A DNA stretch of 64,000 nucleotides from FEN-1219 sp963713355 (GTDB lineage: Bacteria; Pseudomonadota; Gammaproteobacteria; Steroidobacterales; Rariloculaceae), in the NCBI GenBank assembly GCA_963713355.1, contig CAVQLK010000005.1, positions 248,001 through 312,000 on the forward strand, read 5' to 3'. Of this stretch, positions 34,208-43,049 are shown one piece after another. Under the pieces are notes generated by a model. It was not told the DNA's origin, ran no database searches, and worked only from the letters and a program-made list of their open reading frames with translations. The translations under genes were made by a program, and so were the position numbers. Position 1 is the stretch's first letter. Every line of letters starts with the position of its first letter.

Positions 34208-34231
34208 CCTACCGCCCGGTAGGGCTTTTCT
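34208..34231 (+). terminator. Probable terminator after the SEC-C gene
   Basis: CCTACC-GCCC-GGTAGG is a six-base-pair stem with a four-base loop, followed by GCTTTTCT. It lies nine bases after the SEC-C stop codon and separates the peptidase operon from the rimP leader. The stem is short and the T-run is interrupted, so moderate confidence is appropriate. Confidence 0.6.
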
Positions 34232-34277
34232 GCTAGGATGCCTGCGGTTTTTGGAGCAACGGCTCTGAAGGCAAGAG

Positions 34278-34300
34278 GCCCCGTACGGGGCTTTTTGTTT
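34278..34300 (+). terminator. First terminator-like hairpin in the rimP leader
   Basis: GCCCCGTACGGGGC is a perfect palindrome followed by TTTTTGTTT, a strong rho-independent signal. It stands about 100 bases before rimP and downstream of an extended -10-like TGCTAGGAT (34231-34239). A terminator inside this leader fits transcription attenuation, as described for gammaproteobacterial rimP leaders. Confidence 0.75.
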
Positions 34301-34354
34301 TCGCCTCACCGCCCGCGCGATGAGCGCTCGCGGCGGTGGGGGGCACGCAGCGTA

Positions 34355-34377
34355 ATGGGCCGTAGGGCCCATTTTTG
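34355..34377 (+). terminator. Second terminator-like hairpin, 26 bases before rimP
   Basis: ATGGGCC-GTAG-GGCCCAT forms a seven-base-pair stem with a four-base loop, followed by TTTTG. It lies directly before the rimP start region (ATG 34403). With the hairpin at 34278 it makes a tandem arrangement, so an antitermination or readthrough device is needed for the operon to be expressed from upstream. Confidence 0.65.
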
Positions 34378-34402
34378 TTGGTGCGCGTAACGGTCGGAAC
34401 AG

Positions 34403-34858
34403 ATGGCTGAGGCGGTCGACAAAGAGCGTTTGTTCGAGCTGCTCGAGCCTCCCGTCGCGGCGATGGGGTTCGAGCTCGCCGATCTCGATGCGCATTTCGG
34501 CCGGCGCGGCCTCCTGCGGTTGTTCATCGACCGCGAGGGAGGCGTGACGCTCGATGACTGTCAGCGTGTCAGCGAGCAGATCGGCGCATGGCTCGACGTC
34601 GAGGATCCGCTGCCGGGCAGCTACGTGCTCGAAGTGTCGTCGCCGGGTTTCGATCGGCGGCTGCGCAAGCTGGCGCACTTCGAGCGGTTCAGTGGGGAGC
34701 AGGCGAAGATCGAGTTGAGGGATGCACGCGATGGCCGACGGCGGTTCACGGGTCGGCTCGCAGGCGTGGAAGGCAGCGAGGTGCTGCTCGAGGTAGATGG
34801 CGAGCTAACGCGTTTACCTTTTGACGATATTGCAGTGGCGCGGTTGGCGCCCTCGTAA
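34403..34858 (+). CDS. rimP: Ribosome maturation factor RimP (151 aa)
   Basis: RimP assists 30S subunit assembly in the cytoplasm. The N-terminal domain has LLEPPVAAMGFELADLDAHF, the family signature, and RRGLLRLFIDREGGVTLDDC with the conserved IDR-G-GVTLDDC. YVLEVSSPGFDRRLRKLAHF (the SSPGxDRPL-type motif) joins to the SH3-like C-terminal domain ending LPFDDIAVARL. The length is typical. It is the first gene of the rimP-nusA-infB-rbfA-truB operon, 18 bases before nusA, behind a leader with tandem terminator hairpins. Confidence 0.95.
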   Translation: MAEAVDKERLFELLEPPVAAMGFELADLDAHFGRRGLLRLFIDREGGVTLDDCQRVSEQIGAWLDVEDPLPGSYVLEVSSPGFDRRLRKLAHFERFSGEQAKIELRDARDGRRRFTGRLAGVEGSEVLLEVDGELTRLPFDDIAVARLAPS

Positions 34859-34876
34859 CGCAAGGTCGGTGACGAG

Positions 34877-36388
34877 ATGAGTAAAGAGATTCTGTTGGTA
34901 GTGGATGCCGTCTCGAACGAGAAGGGCGTCGAGAAGTCGGTCATCTTCGAAGCCATCGAGGCAGCACTCGCGTCTGCCACGAGGAAGCGCTACGGCGACG
35001 ACATCGACGTCCGCGTCTCAATCGATCGCACGACGGGCAGCTACGAGACGTTCCGCCGCTGGAAGGTATTCGCCGACGACTCGAAGGAGCTCGAGGAGCC
35101 GGCCCGTGAGCTGCGGCTCGAGGACGCGCTCGACGTCGATCCGAAAGCCGAAGTCGGCGGCTTCGTAGAGCAGCCCATGGAGTCCGTGGAGTTCGGCCGC
35201 ATTGCGGCGCAGACCGCGAAACAAGTCATCGTGCAGAAGGTGCGCGAAGCGGAGCGCGAGCAGGTCGTCGAAGCGTACAAGAGCCGCGCCGGCGACCTCG
35301 TGAGCGGTATCGTCAAACGCGTCGACCGCAACGGCGCGTACGTGGACTTGGGAGGCAACGCCGAGGGCTTCATTCCCCGAGAGGACCTTATCCCGCGCGA
35401 GCCGATAAAGCCTCAGGATCGCATCAAGAGCATGCTGCGCGAGGTTCGACCCGAGCCGCGAGGCCCGCAGCTGTTTCTGACGCGCACCCAGCCCAAATTC
35501 CTGATCGAGCTATTCAAGATCGAGGTGCCCGAAGTCGGCCAAGGCCTCATCGAGATCCTGGGCGCGGCTCGCGATCCTGGGTTGCGAGCGAAGATCGCCG
35601 TTCGCAGTCATGACAAGCGCATCGATCCCGTCGGCGCCTGCGTCGGCATGCGCGGCTCGCGAGTGCAAGCGGTATCGAACGAGCTGGCCGGCGAGCGCGT
35701 CGACATCATTCTCTACGACGAGAATCCCGCGCAGTTCGTCATCAACGCGATGTCGCCGGCCGAGGTGCTGTCGATCGTCGTCGATGAGGACACCCACACG
35801 ATGGATCTCGCCGTCGACGAGGAGAAGCTGTCGCAGGCCATTGGGCGCGGCGGCCAGAACATTCGTCTCGCGAGCGAGCTGACGGGCTGGCAATTGAACG
35901 TCATGACCGAGTCGGCGGCCGAGGAGAAGAGCGACAAGGAAGCGCGCTCTCTCGTCGAGAATTTCATGAAGGAGCTCGACGTCGACGAGGACGTAGCCAA
36001 CATCCTCGTGCAGGAAGGCTTCTCGTCGCTCGAGGAGATCGCGTACGTCCCGGCGGGCGAGTTCAACGGCATCGAGGAGTTCACGCCGGAGATCGTCAAC
36101 GAGCTGCGCTCGCGCGCGCGCGACGTGCTGATCACGCAAGCGCTCGTCAGCGAGGAAGTCATCGATCAGGCGGAGCCGGCCGAGGACCTCCTGAGCCTCG
36201 AAGGCATGGACAAGACGCTTGCTCTCGAGCTCGCGAGCCGCGGTGTCGTGACGCGCGAGGATCTCGCCGAACAGGCCGTCGACGATTTGTCCGAGATCGC
36301 CGGGCTCGACGCGGAGCGGGCGGCGAAGCTCATCATGGCCGCGCGCGCACATTGGTTCGCGCAAGAGCCGCAAGCAACGAACGTCTGA
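34877..36388 (+). CDS. nusA: Transcription termination/antitermination factor NusA (503 aa)
   Basis: NusA binds RNA polymerase and RNA to control pausing, termination and antitermination. The order of domains is complete. The N-terminal RNAP-binding part (KEILLVVDAVSNEKGVEKSV) is followed by the S1 domain (GDLVSGIVKRVDRNGAYVDL). Next come KH1-KH2, with PVGACVGMRGSRVQAVSNEL and AIGRGGQNIRLASELTGWQL, and two C-terminal acidic AR repeats (EDVANILVQEGFSSLEEIAY and LALELASRGVVTREDLAEQA). Two AR repeats are typical of gammaproteobacteria. ATG 34877 follows GGTGACGAG. Confidence 0.97.
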   Translation: MSKEILLVVDAVSNEKGVEKSVIFEAIEAALASATRKRYGDDIDVRVSIDRTTGSYETFRRWKVFADDSKELEEPARELRLEDALDVDPKAEVGGFVEQPMESVEFGRIAAQTAKQVIVQKVREAEREQVVEAYKSRAGDLVSGIVKRVDRNGAYVDLGGNAEGFIPREDLIPREPIKPQDRIKSMLREVRPEPRGPQLFLTRTQPKFLIELFKIEVPEVGQGLIEILGAARDPGLRAKIAVRSHDKRIDPVGACVGMRGSRVQAVSNELAGERVDIILYDENPAQFVINAMSPAEVLSIVVDEDTHTMDLAVDEEKLSQAIGRGGQNIRLASELTGWQLNVMTESAAEEKSDKEARSLVENFMKELDVDEDVANILVQEGFSSLEEIAYVPAGEFNGIEEFTPEIVNELRSRARDVLITQALVSEEVIDQAEPAEDLLSLEGMDKTLALELASRGVVTREDLAEQAVDDLSEIAGLDAERAAKLIMAARAHWFAQEPQATNV

Positions 36389-36399
36389 GGTAGGTGCGC

Positions 36400-38943
36400 A
36401 TGGCGGAAGTCACGGTCGCGGATTTCGCGAAGGTACTGAAGGTCCCGGTCGACCGGCTCATCGAGCAGCTCGACGAGGCCGGCATCAGGGTTGGCGGGCC
36501 GAACGACGTCATCAGCGAGGACGCGAAGCTCGAGCTGTTGACGCACCTCAAGAAGAACCACGGCCGTCAGGATGCCGCGGACTCCGCGCCGCGCCGCATC
36601 ACGCTGAACCGCAAATCGTCGAGCGAGCTCAAGCTCGCGAGTGGTCAAGGCCGCGCGCGAACGATCAACGTCGAGGTGCGCCAGAAGCGCACGTACATCA
36701 AGCGCGACGTGCTCGAAGAGCAGGCGCGCAAGCAGCAAGAGGAGCTCGACGCCGCGCGCCGCGCCGAAGAGTACGCCCGCACCGCCGGCGAGCGCGCCAT
36801 CCGCGAGGAGCAAGAGAAGCGCGAAGCGGCCGAGCGCGAGAAGGTCGCGGCCGAACAGCGCGAAGCCGAGGAGCGCAAGCGGCTCGAGGACGAGCAACGC
36901 CGCGCGGCCGCGGCCGACGAAGCCGCGAAGCTACGCGCCGACGAGGAGCGCCGTAAGGCCACGCAGGGCGAGAAGGAGGCACAGCAGCGTGCGGATGCAG
37001 AGCGCGTGCGCCAGAAAGCCAAAAAAGAGCGCATGACCGAAGAGCCCAGCGAAGGCGATCACACGCTGCACGTCGCCGACGGCATGGGTGGGCGGCGCAA
37101 GAAGAAGAAGCAGCGTCGCCGCACGATGCCCGTGAACGTCGATCCGCAGCACGCGTTCGAGAAGCCGACGGAGCCCGTCGTGCGAGAGGTCGAGATCGGC
37201 GACACGATCACGGTCAGCGAGCTCGCGTCGCGGATGGCTATCAAAGCCAACGAGGTCATCAAGGCCCTCATGAAGATGGGCATGATGGTCACGATCAATC
37301 AAGTGCTCGATCAGGATACGGCGACGCTCGTCGTCGAGGAGATGGGCCACACGGCGAAGGCGCTCAAGGAAACGGCGATCGAGGACGAGCTGATCCAGTC
37401 TGTCGAGGAGGCGGCCGGCGCGTCGGAAGCCATCGCGCGCGCCCCGGTCGTCACGATCATGGGTCACGTCGATCACGGCAAGACGTCGCTGCTCGATTAC
37501 ATCCGCCGCACGAAGGTGGCCGCGGGCGAAGCCGGCGGCATCACGCAGCATATCGGCGCGTACAACGTCGAGACGCCGAAGGGCCGCATCACGTTCCTCG
37601 ACACGCCGGGCCACGCGGCGTTCACGGCCATGCGCGCGCGGGGCGCCAAGGTCACGGACATCGTCGTGCTCGTCGTCGCGGCCGACGATGGCGTCATGCC
37701 GCAGACGATCGAGGCCGTCCAGCATGCGAAAGCGGCTGGCGTGCCGATCGTCGTCGCGATCAACAAGATCGATAAGCCCGGCGGCGATCTCGATCGCATC
37801 CGCCGCGAGCTCTCGAACTACGAGCTGATCTCCGAGGAGTGGGGCGGCGAGACCTTATTCGTCAACGTTTCGGCAGTGACGGGGCAAGGCGTCGACAAGC
37901 TGCTCGATTCGCTGTTGCTCCAGGCCGAGCTGCTCGACCTGAAGGCCGCAGGCACTGGTCCGGCCGCCGGCGTCGTGCTCGAATCGAGCCTCGAGCGTGG
38001 CCGCGGCGCCGTCGCTACGGTGCTCATCAACAAGGGCAAGCTCCAGGTGGGCGACATCCTGCTGGCCGGCCAGGAATATGGCCGCATTCGTGCGATGTTC
38101 GACGAGACCGGTCAGGCGATCCCGTCTGCGGGCCCGTCGATGCCTATCGTCGTGCTCGGTCTGTCGGGGACTCCGATGGCCGGCGACGACGTGCAGGTCG
38201 TTGCCGACGAGCGCCAGGCCCGCGAGGTCGCGCAGTTCCGCCACAGCCGCGAGCGCGAGACGAAGCTCGCGCATCAGCAGGCCGCGAAGCTCGAGAACAT
38301 CTTCAGCCAGATGGCGTCCGGCGGAGTGCCGAGCGTTCAGCTGCTGATCAAGGCCGACGTGCACGGCAGCTCGGAGGCGCTGCGCGACGCGCTCGAGAAG
38401 ATCTCTTCGGACGACGTGAAGGTCACCGTCGTCGCCTCGGGCGTCGGCGGCATCACGGAATCGGACGTGCAGCTCGCGGCGACTTCGAAGGCGATCATCA
38501 TCGGGTTCAATGTCCGCGCGGACGCAGCTGCGCGCGGCGCCATCAAGGAAAGCGGCGTCGACATCCGCTACTACAGCATCATTTACGAGGCGATCGACGA
38601 CATCAAAGCCGCGGCGAGCGGATTGCTGACCCCGGAAGTGCGCGAGCAGATCGTGGGCCTCGCCGAGGTTCGCGAGGTGTTCCGTTCGCCGAAGTTCGGC
38701 AACGTCGCGGGCTGCATGGTCGTCGACGGCTACGTGCGGCGCAGCAATCCCATCCGCGTGTTGCGCGAAAACGTCGTCATCTACGAAGGGCAACTCGAGT
38801 CGCTTCGCCGGTTCAAGGACGACGTCAACGAAGTGCGCGCCGGCACTGAGTGCGGCATCGGCGTGCGCAACTACAACGATGTCAAGCCCGGCGACCAGAT
38901 CGAGTGCTATGAGCGGACGGAGATCGTGCGTAAAGTGGGCTGA
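36400..38943 (+). CDS. infB: Translation initiation factor IF-2 (847 aa)
   Basis: IF-2 is the GTPase that places initiator tRNA on the 30S subunit. ATG 36400 gives the canonical MAEVTVADFAKVLKVPVDRL and follows GAGGTAGG; a GTG six bases upstream is in frame but less likely. Residues about 75-220 are a long charged coiled linker rich in Glu, Arg and Ala. The G domain holds IMGHVDHGKTSLLDYIRR (G1), DTPGHAAF (G3) and INKIDKP (G4). Domains II-IV end in KPGDQIECYERTEIVRKVG. The stop shares a base with the rbfA start (TGATG). Confidence 0.97.
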   Translation: MAEVTVADFAKVLKVPVDRLIEQLDEAGIRVGGPNDVISEDAKLELLTHLKKNHGRQDAADSAPRRITLNRKSSSELKLASGQGRARTINVEVRQKRTYIKRDVLEEQARKQQEELDAARRAEEYARTAGERAIREEQEKREAAEREKVAAEQREAEERKRLEDEQRRAAAADEAAKLRADEERRKATQGEKEAQQRADAERVRQKAKKERMTEEPSEGDHTLHVADGMGGRRKKKKQRRRTMPVNVDPQHAFEKPTEPVVREVEIGDTITVSELASRMAIKANEVIKALMKMGMMVTINQVLDQDTATLVVEEMGHTAKALKETAIEDELIQSVEEAAGASEAIARAPVVTIMGHVDHGKTSLLDYIRRTKVAAGEAGGITQHIGAYNVETPKGRITFLDTPGHAAFTAMRARGAKVTDIVVLVVAADDGVMPQTIEAVQHAKAAGVPIVVAINKIDKPGGDLDRIRRELSNYELISEEWGGETLFVNVSAVTGQGVDKLLDSLLLQAELLDLKAAGTGPAAGVVLESSLERGRGAVATVLINKGKLQVGDILLAGQEYGRIRAMFDETGQAIPSAGPSMPIVVLGLSGTPMAGDDVQVVADERQAREVAQFRHSRERETKLAHQQAAKLENIFSQMASGGVPSVQLLIKADVHGSSEALRDALEKISSDDVKVTVVASGVGGITESDVQLAATSKAIIIGFNVRADAAARGAIKESGVDIRYYSIIYEAIDDIKAAASGLLTPEVREQIVGLAEVREVFRSPKFGNVAGCMVVDGYVRRSNPIRVLRENVVIYEGQLESLRRFKDDVNEVRAGTECGIGVRNYNDVKPGDQIECYERTEIVRKVG

Positions 38944-39308
38944 TGCCGCGCGAGTCCACCAGAAAGCATCGCATCGCCGCCGAGATTCAGAGGCTGCTCA
39001 ATGAGCTGCTGCTCGCGGAGGTCAAAGATCCGCGGCTGACGAGCGCACGCGTCAGCGAGGTCGAGGTCACGGGCGACCTGAGCCTTGCGACGGTGCACTT
39101 CAACACGCTCGGGCTCGACGAGGATCCGCTGCCGATCAAGGAAGCGTTCGAGCAAGCGCGCGGCTTCTTCCGCTCGCGCGTCGCGCATGCGCTGCAGCTG
39201 CGGCGGGCTCCCGACTTGCGCTTTCGCCACGACACGAGCGCTAAGCGCGCCGTCGAGATCGGGAAGCTCATCGACGACGCGCGCGGCACCGGTCGCGACG
39301 CCGACTGA
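38943..39308 (+). CDS. rbfA: 30S ribosome-binding factor RbfA (121 aa)
   Basis: RbfA is a single KH-like domain protein needed for late 16S rRNA processing and cold adaptation. Family landmarks are HRIAAEIQRLLNELLLAEVK, DPRLTSARVSEVEVTGDLSL and FFRSRVAHALQLRRAPDLRF followed by HDTSAKRAVEIGKLI. The length is typical. ATG 38943 overlaps the infB stop by one base, which implies coupled translation, and truB follows after eight bases. Confidence 0.95.
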   Translation: MPRESTRKHRIAAEIQRLLNELLLAEVKDPRLTSARVSEVEVTGDLSLATVHFNTLGLDEDPLPIKEAFEQARGFFRSRVAHALQLRRAPDLRFRHDTSAKRAVEIGKLIDDARGTGRDAD

Positions 39309-39316
39309 TCGCAAAG

Positions 39317-40234
39317 GTGGCGGCCACGCGACCCCCGGGCCGGGACGTGTTTGGGCTGCTGCTGCTCGACAAGCCCCTGGGTCTATCGTCGAATCGCGCC
39401 CTGCAGCGCGCCAAGCGGCTGTTCGCGGCCGAGAAGGCGGGCCACGCCGGTAGCTTGGATCCGCTTGCGACGGGGATGCTGCCCGTCTTCTTCGGCTCGG
39501 CCACGCGTCTCGCCGGCTTCATGCTCGAAGCCCGTAAGACCTATCGCGTCACGGCTCGGCTCGGCTCGGCAACGACGACGGGCGATGCCGAAGGCGAGAC
39601 GACCGAGGACCGATCGAGCGAGCCGGCACCGGCGCCCGCCGTCGTCGCCGCGGCCGTCGGCCGGTTCGTCGGCGAGATCGAGCAAGTTCCGCCGATGTAC
39701 TCGGCGCTCAAGCGCGGCGGCGTGCCGCTGTACCGGCTGGCGCGTTCGGGCGTCGAGGTCGAGCGAGCGCCGCGCCGCGTGCGGATCGAAGAGTTGACCG
39801 TCGAGCGCTACGCCTGGCCCGACCTCGATCTCTACGTCCGCTGCTCGAAAGGCACTTACGTCCGCACGCTCGTCGAGGACATCGCTCGCGCGGCGGGGAC
39901 GGTGGCTCACGTCGCCGCGTTGCGCCGGCTAAGCGTGAGCCCCTTTGCGGAGCACGGGATGCGCACCTTCGCCGAGCTCGAGGCCGCGGCAGCCATGGAC
40001 ACGGCCGTCCTCGACCGCCTCTTGCTACCCGCCGAGGCTGCCCTCGAGGGCTGGCCGTCGGCGTACCTCGAGCCGGCAGCGGCCGCGAAGCTGGCCCACG
40101 GCCAGGCCGTGCCAGCCGACCCCGCGCTGCCGTGCGGTCAGGTCAAGGTCTATGCGGACGCGGGCCAGCTCATCGCCATAGGCCTCGTCACGGAGGAGCA
40201 TCGCCTCACGCCCACGCGAGTTTTTATTCGTTAA
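39317..40234 (+). CDS. truB: tRNA pseudouridine(55) synthase TruB (305 aa)
   Basis: TruB makes pseudouridine 55 in the T-loop of tRNAs. FGLLLLDKPLGLSSNRALQR and KAGHAGSLDPLATGMLPVFF carry the catalytic aspartate in the GSLDP motif. KTYRVTARLGSATTTGDAEG, then QVPPMYSALKRGGVPLYRLA and VRCSKGTYVRTLVEDIARA are the remaining family motifs. A C-terminal PUA-like part ends GLVTEEHRLTPTRVFIR. The start is GTG 39317, and no better codon lies upstream within the short gap after rbfA. Confidence 0.96.
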   Translation: MAATRPPGRDVFGLLLLDKPLGLSSNRALQRAKRLFAAEKAGHAGSLDPLATGMLPVFFGSATRLAGFMLEARKTYRVTARLGSATTTGDAEGETTEDRSSEPAPAPAVVAAAVGRFVGEIEQVPPMYSALKRGGVPLYRLARSGVEVERAPRRVRIEELTVERYAWPDLDLYVRCSKGTYVRTLVEDIARAAGTVAHVAALRRLSVSPFAEHGMRTFAELEAAAAMDTAVLDRLLLPAEAALEGWPSAYLEPAAAAKLAHGQAVPADPALPCGQVKVYADAGQLIAIGLVTEEHRLTPTRVFIR

Positions 40235-40238
40235 CTGC

Positions 40239-40268
40239 TTGGAGCGGCACCGAATATTTCGGTATGAT
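40239..40268 (+). promoter_or_regulatory. Probable sigma-70 promoter of rpsO
   Basis: TTGGAG (40239-40244) and TATGAT (40263-40268) are spaced by 18 bases, close to the consensus TTGACA and TATAAT. The site lies between truB and rpsO in an AT-rich patch and would start transcription about 60 bases before the rpsO start codon. A separate promoter for rpsO-pnp is known from other gammaproteobacteria. Confidence 0.6.
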
Positions 40269-40338
40269 GCGCGGCTTCCAAGAAAGCAAAGCATAGATGG
40301 ATTGGCCGCTGAATAGGGCGGCCACAGAGGATTGTTGA

Positions 40339-40608
40339 ATGACTCTCAAATCGGCACAGAAGTCCGAGATCGTCACCCAGTACGGTCGGAATCCGACCGA
40401 CACCGGCTCGCCCGAGGTGCAAGTCGCATTGCTCTCGGCCCGGATCAACCAGCTCTCCGAGCACTTCGCGGGTCACGAGAAGGACCACCACTCCCGGCGC
40501 GGTTTGCTCAAGATGGTCAATCAGCGGCGCAAGCTGCTCGACTACTTGAAGCAGACGGACCAAGGTCGCTATCAAGAGCTGATCGGCCGCCTCGGGTTGA
40601 GGCGCTAA
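40339..40608 (+). CDS. rpsO: 30S ribosomal protein S15 (89 aa)
   Basis: S15 binds 16S rRNA in the central domain and is one of the primary assembly proteins. The sequence is canonical: SAQKSEIVTQYGRNPTDTGS, PEVQVALLSARINQLSEHFA, HEKDHHSRRGLLKMVNQRRK and LLDYLKQTDQGRYQELIGRL. It is exactly 89 residues. In many bacteria S15 represses its own translation by binding a pseudoknot in its leader; I did not identify that structure here with confidence. A strong terminator follows before pnp. Confidence 0.98.
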   Translation: MTLKSAQKSEIVTQYGRNPTDTGSPEVQVALLSARINQLSEHFAGHEKDHHSRRGLLKMVNQRRKLLDYLKQTDQGRYQELIGRLGLRR

Positions 40609-40623
40609 CCTGTTTTGTCCCGT

Positions 40624-40656
40624 TCAGAGCCGGCATATCCGGCTCTGATCGTTTTT
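40624..40656 (+). terminator. Rho-independent terminator between rpsO and pnp
   Basis: TCAGAGCCGG-CATAT-CCGGCTCTGA is a perfect ten-base-pair stem with a five-base loop, followed by TCGTTTTT. It lies 15 bases after the rpsO stop. As in other gammaproteobacteria, partial readthrough or a separate promoter would supply pnp. Confidence 0.85.
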
Positions 40657-40735
40657 AGACCGACCATCGCGCGCAGCCGATCAACTTCGCTTTACTCGAA
40701 GCGTCCTGCCGCAATTCTAGTTAAGGAATTCCAAC

Positions 40736-42817
40736 GTGAGAGCCAGCAGAACTTTCAAATACGGCGCCCATGACGTCACCATCGAAACGGGCGTGATCGC
40801 GCGGCAAGCCGACGGCGCCGTCCTCGTCAACATGGCGGACACCGTTGTCCTCGTGACGGCCGTCGGCGACAAGAAGGATGTCGCAGGACGCGACTTCTTT
40901 CCGCTGACCGTCAACTACCAAGAGAAAACCTACGCGGCCGGCAAGATCCCCGGCGGCTTCTTCAAGCGCGAAGGCCGCCCGACCGAGAAAGAGACGCTGA
41001 CGTCGCGCCTCATCGACCGGCCGATCCGGCCGTTGTTCCCCGCCGGCTACCGCCGCGACGTGCAGGTCATCGCGACCGTGCTTTCGATGAACACGGAGGT
41101 CGACTCGGATATCCCGGCACTGCTCGGCGCCTCGGCGGCGCTGATGCTTTCGGGCTTGCCGTTCATGGGACCGATCGGCGCGGCACGCGTCGGCTACAAG
41201 GACGGGCAGTACCTGTTGAATCCGACAGCCACCGAGCTGCAACAGTCGAAGCTCGACCTCGTCGTCGCCGGCACGCAAGAGGCCGTGCTGATGGTCGAGT
41301 CGCAAGCGGACCGGCTCGCGGAAGACGTGATGCTCGGGGCCGTGATGTTCGGCCACCAGCAAATGCAGGTCGCGATCGAAGCGATTCGCTCGCTGGCCAA
41401 GGAAGCCGGCCGTCCGGCGATCGTCTGGTCAGCGCCGCCTGAGGACAAAGCGCTCGCTTCGGGCATTGCCAAATTTGTCCCGGCCATCACGGACGCGTAC
41501 GCGATCGCCGAGAAGCAGGTCCGCTACGCGAAGATCTCGGAGCTCAAGAAGCAGTGCGTCGGCGAGCTCACGGCACGCGAGGGCAACGTCTGGACCCCCG
41601 CGCAAATCGAGACCGAGTTCCATGATGCCGAGAAGAACGTCGTGCGCAGCCGCATCATCGCGGGCAATCCGCGTATCGACGGCCGCGACACGAAGACCGT
41701 CCGCAAGATCGACGTTCAGGTCGGCGTCTTGCCCCGCACGCACGGCTCGGCCGTGTTCACTCGCGGTGAGACGCAAGCCTTGGTCGTCACGACGCTCGGC
41801 ACGGGCCGCGACGCGCAGATCATCGACGCCCTCGAAGGCGAGCGGAAGGAGCCCTTCATGCTCCACTACAACTTTCCGCCGTATAGCGTTGGCGAAACAG
41901 GGTTTATGGGCTCACCTAAGCGACGCGAAATCGGCCATGGCCGACTGGCCCGGCGCGGTGTCGAGGCCATCATGCCCGACATGGGAACGTTCCCGTACGT
42001 CATCCGCGTGGTCTCCGAGATCACCGAGTCGAACGGCTCGAGCTCGATGGCGAGCGTCTGTGGCACGAGCTTGTCGTTGATGGACGCCGGCGTGCCGATC
42101 AAGGCTCCCGTCGCCGGCGTGGCGATGGGCCTCATCAAAGAGGACAAGGGCTTTGTCGTGCTGACGGACATCCTCGGTGACGAGGATCACCTCGGCGACA
42201 TGGACTTCAAGGTTGCCGGCACGGCCGACGGCGTCACTGCGCTGCAGATGGACATCAAGATCTTCGGCATCACGCGCGAGATCATGGCCACGGCGCTTGC
42301 TCAGGCGCGCGAAGGGCGCCTCCATATCTTGGGCGAGATGAACAAGGTGCTGAAGGCGCCGCGCGAGAAGATGTCGGATTGGGCGCCGACGATCATCACG
42401 ATCAAGATTGATCCCGAGAAGATCCGCGACGTCATCGGCAAGGGCGGCGCAGTCATTCGCGCCATCACCGAGGAGACCGGCGCGACGATCGACATCGAGA
42501 ACGACGGCACCGTCAAGATCGCGTCCGTCGACGGCAAGGCCGGCCGCGCTGCGGTCGAGCGCATCGAGCTCATCACGGCCGACGTCGAAGTCGGCCGCAT
42601 CTACGAGGGCAAGGTGGCGCGGCTCATGGACTTCGGCGCGTTCGTCACGATCCTGCCGGGCCGCGACGGCCTCGTTCACATCTCGCAGATCTCGAACGAG
42701 CGCGTCGAGCGCGTCAGCGACAAGCTCAAGGAAGGCGACGTCGTGCGCGTCAAGGTGCTCGAGGTCGACCGGCAAGGCCGCGTCCGCTTGAGCATGCGAG
42801 ACGTCGACGCGGCGTAA
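40736..42817 (+). CDS. pnp: Polyribonucleotide nucleotidyltransferase (PNPase), 693 aa
   Basis: PNPase is a phosphorolytic 3'-5' exoribonuclease and part of the RNA degradosome. Two RNase PH domains are visible: ADTVVLVTAVGDKKDVAGRD and KIPGGFFKREGRPTEKETLT in the first, and HGSAVFTRGETQALVVTTLG followed by YNFPPYSVGETGFMGSPKRR in the second. A helical linker separates them. The C-terminus has a KH domain (IRDVIGKGGAVIRAITEETG) and an S1 domain (YEGKVARLMDFGAFVTILPG). The start is GTG 40736, behind AAGGAATT. The length and order are fully normal. Confidence 0.97.
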   Translation: MRASRTFKYGAHDVTIETGVIARQADGAVLVNMADTVVLVTAVGDKKDVAGRDFFPLTVNYQEKTYAAGKIPGGFFKREGRPTEKETLTSRLIDRPIRPLFPAGYRRDVQVIATVLSMNTEVDSDIPALLGASAALMLSGLPFMGPIGAARVGYKDGQYLLNPTATELQQSKLDLVVAGTQEAVLMVESQADRLAEDVMLGAVMFGHQQMQVAIEAIRSLAKEAGRPAIVWSAPPEDKALASGIAKFVPAITDAYAIAEKQVRYAKISELKKQCVGELTAREGNVWTPAQIETEFHDAEKNVVRSRIIAGNPRIDGRDTKTVRKIDVQVGVLPRTHGSAVFTRGETQALVVTTLGTGRDAQIIDALEGERKEPFMLHYNFPPYSVGETGFMGSPKRREIGHGRLARRGVEAIMPDMGTFPYVIRVVSEITESNGSSSMASVCGTSLSLMDAGVPIKAPVAGVAMGLIKEDKGFVVLTDILGDEDHLGDMDFKVAGTADGVTALQMDIKIFGITREIMATALAQAREGRLHILGEMNKVLKAPREKMSDWAPTIITIKIDPEKIRDVIGKGGAVIRAITEETGATIDIENDGTVKIASVDGKAGRAAVERIELITADVEVGRIYEGKVARLMDFGAFVTILPGRDGLVHISQISNERVERVSDKLKEGDVVRVKVLEVDRQGRVRLSMRDVDAA

Positions 42818-43049
42818 CGAAGCTCGCGGCTCGTAACCATGTTCGGCAGCGCCGCCGCATCACTGCGGCAGGCGCGGCCGTGCCCACGCTTTCGCGACTG
42901 CCGCTCGGTGGTCGCGCCCATGACCATGGGCTCCCTGGCTCGGATGTTGCATAAAACTCGCGCAAATCAGCGCTGAGATCGGCGCTGCGCGGCCCGATGC
43001 GCCATCGCGCACTAAGCGCCGCAGTCTTCATCGGACAAGGAGGTCCGCC

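Noticed and set aside
34199..34402. tRNA gene before rimP, as in some gammaproteobacteria
   Set aside because: No cloverleaf or CCA-end sequence could be built; hairpins here are terminator-like.
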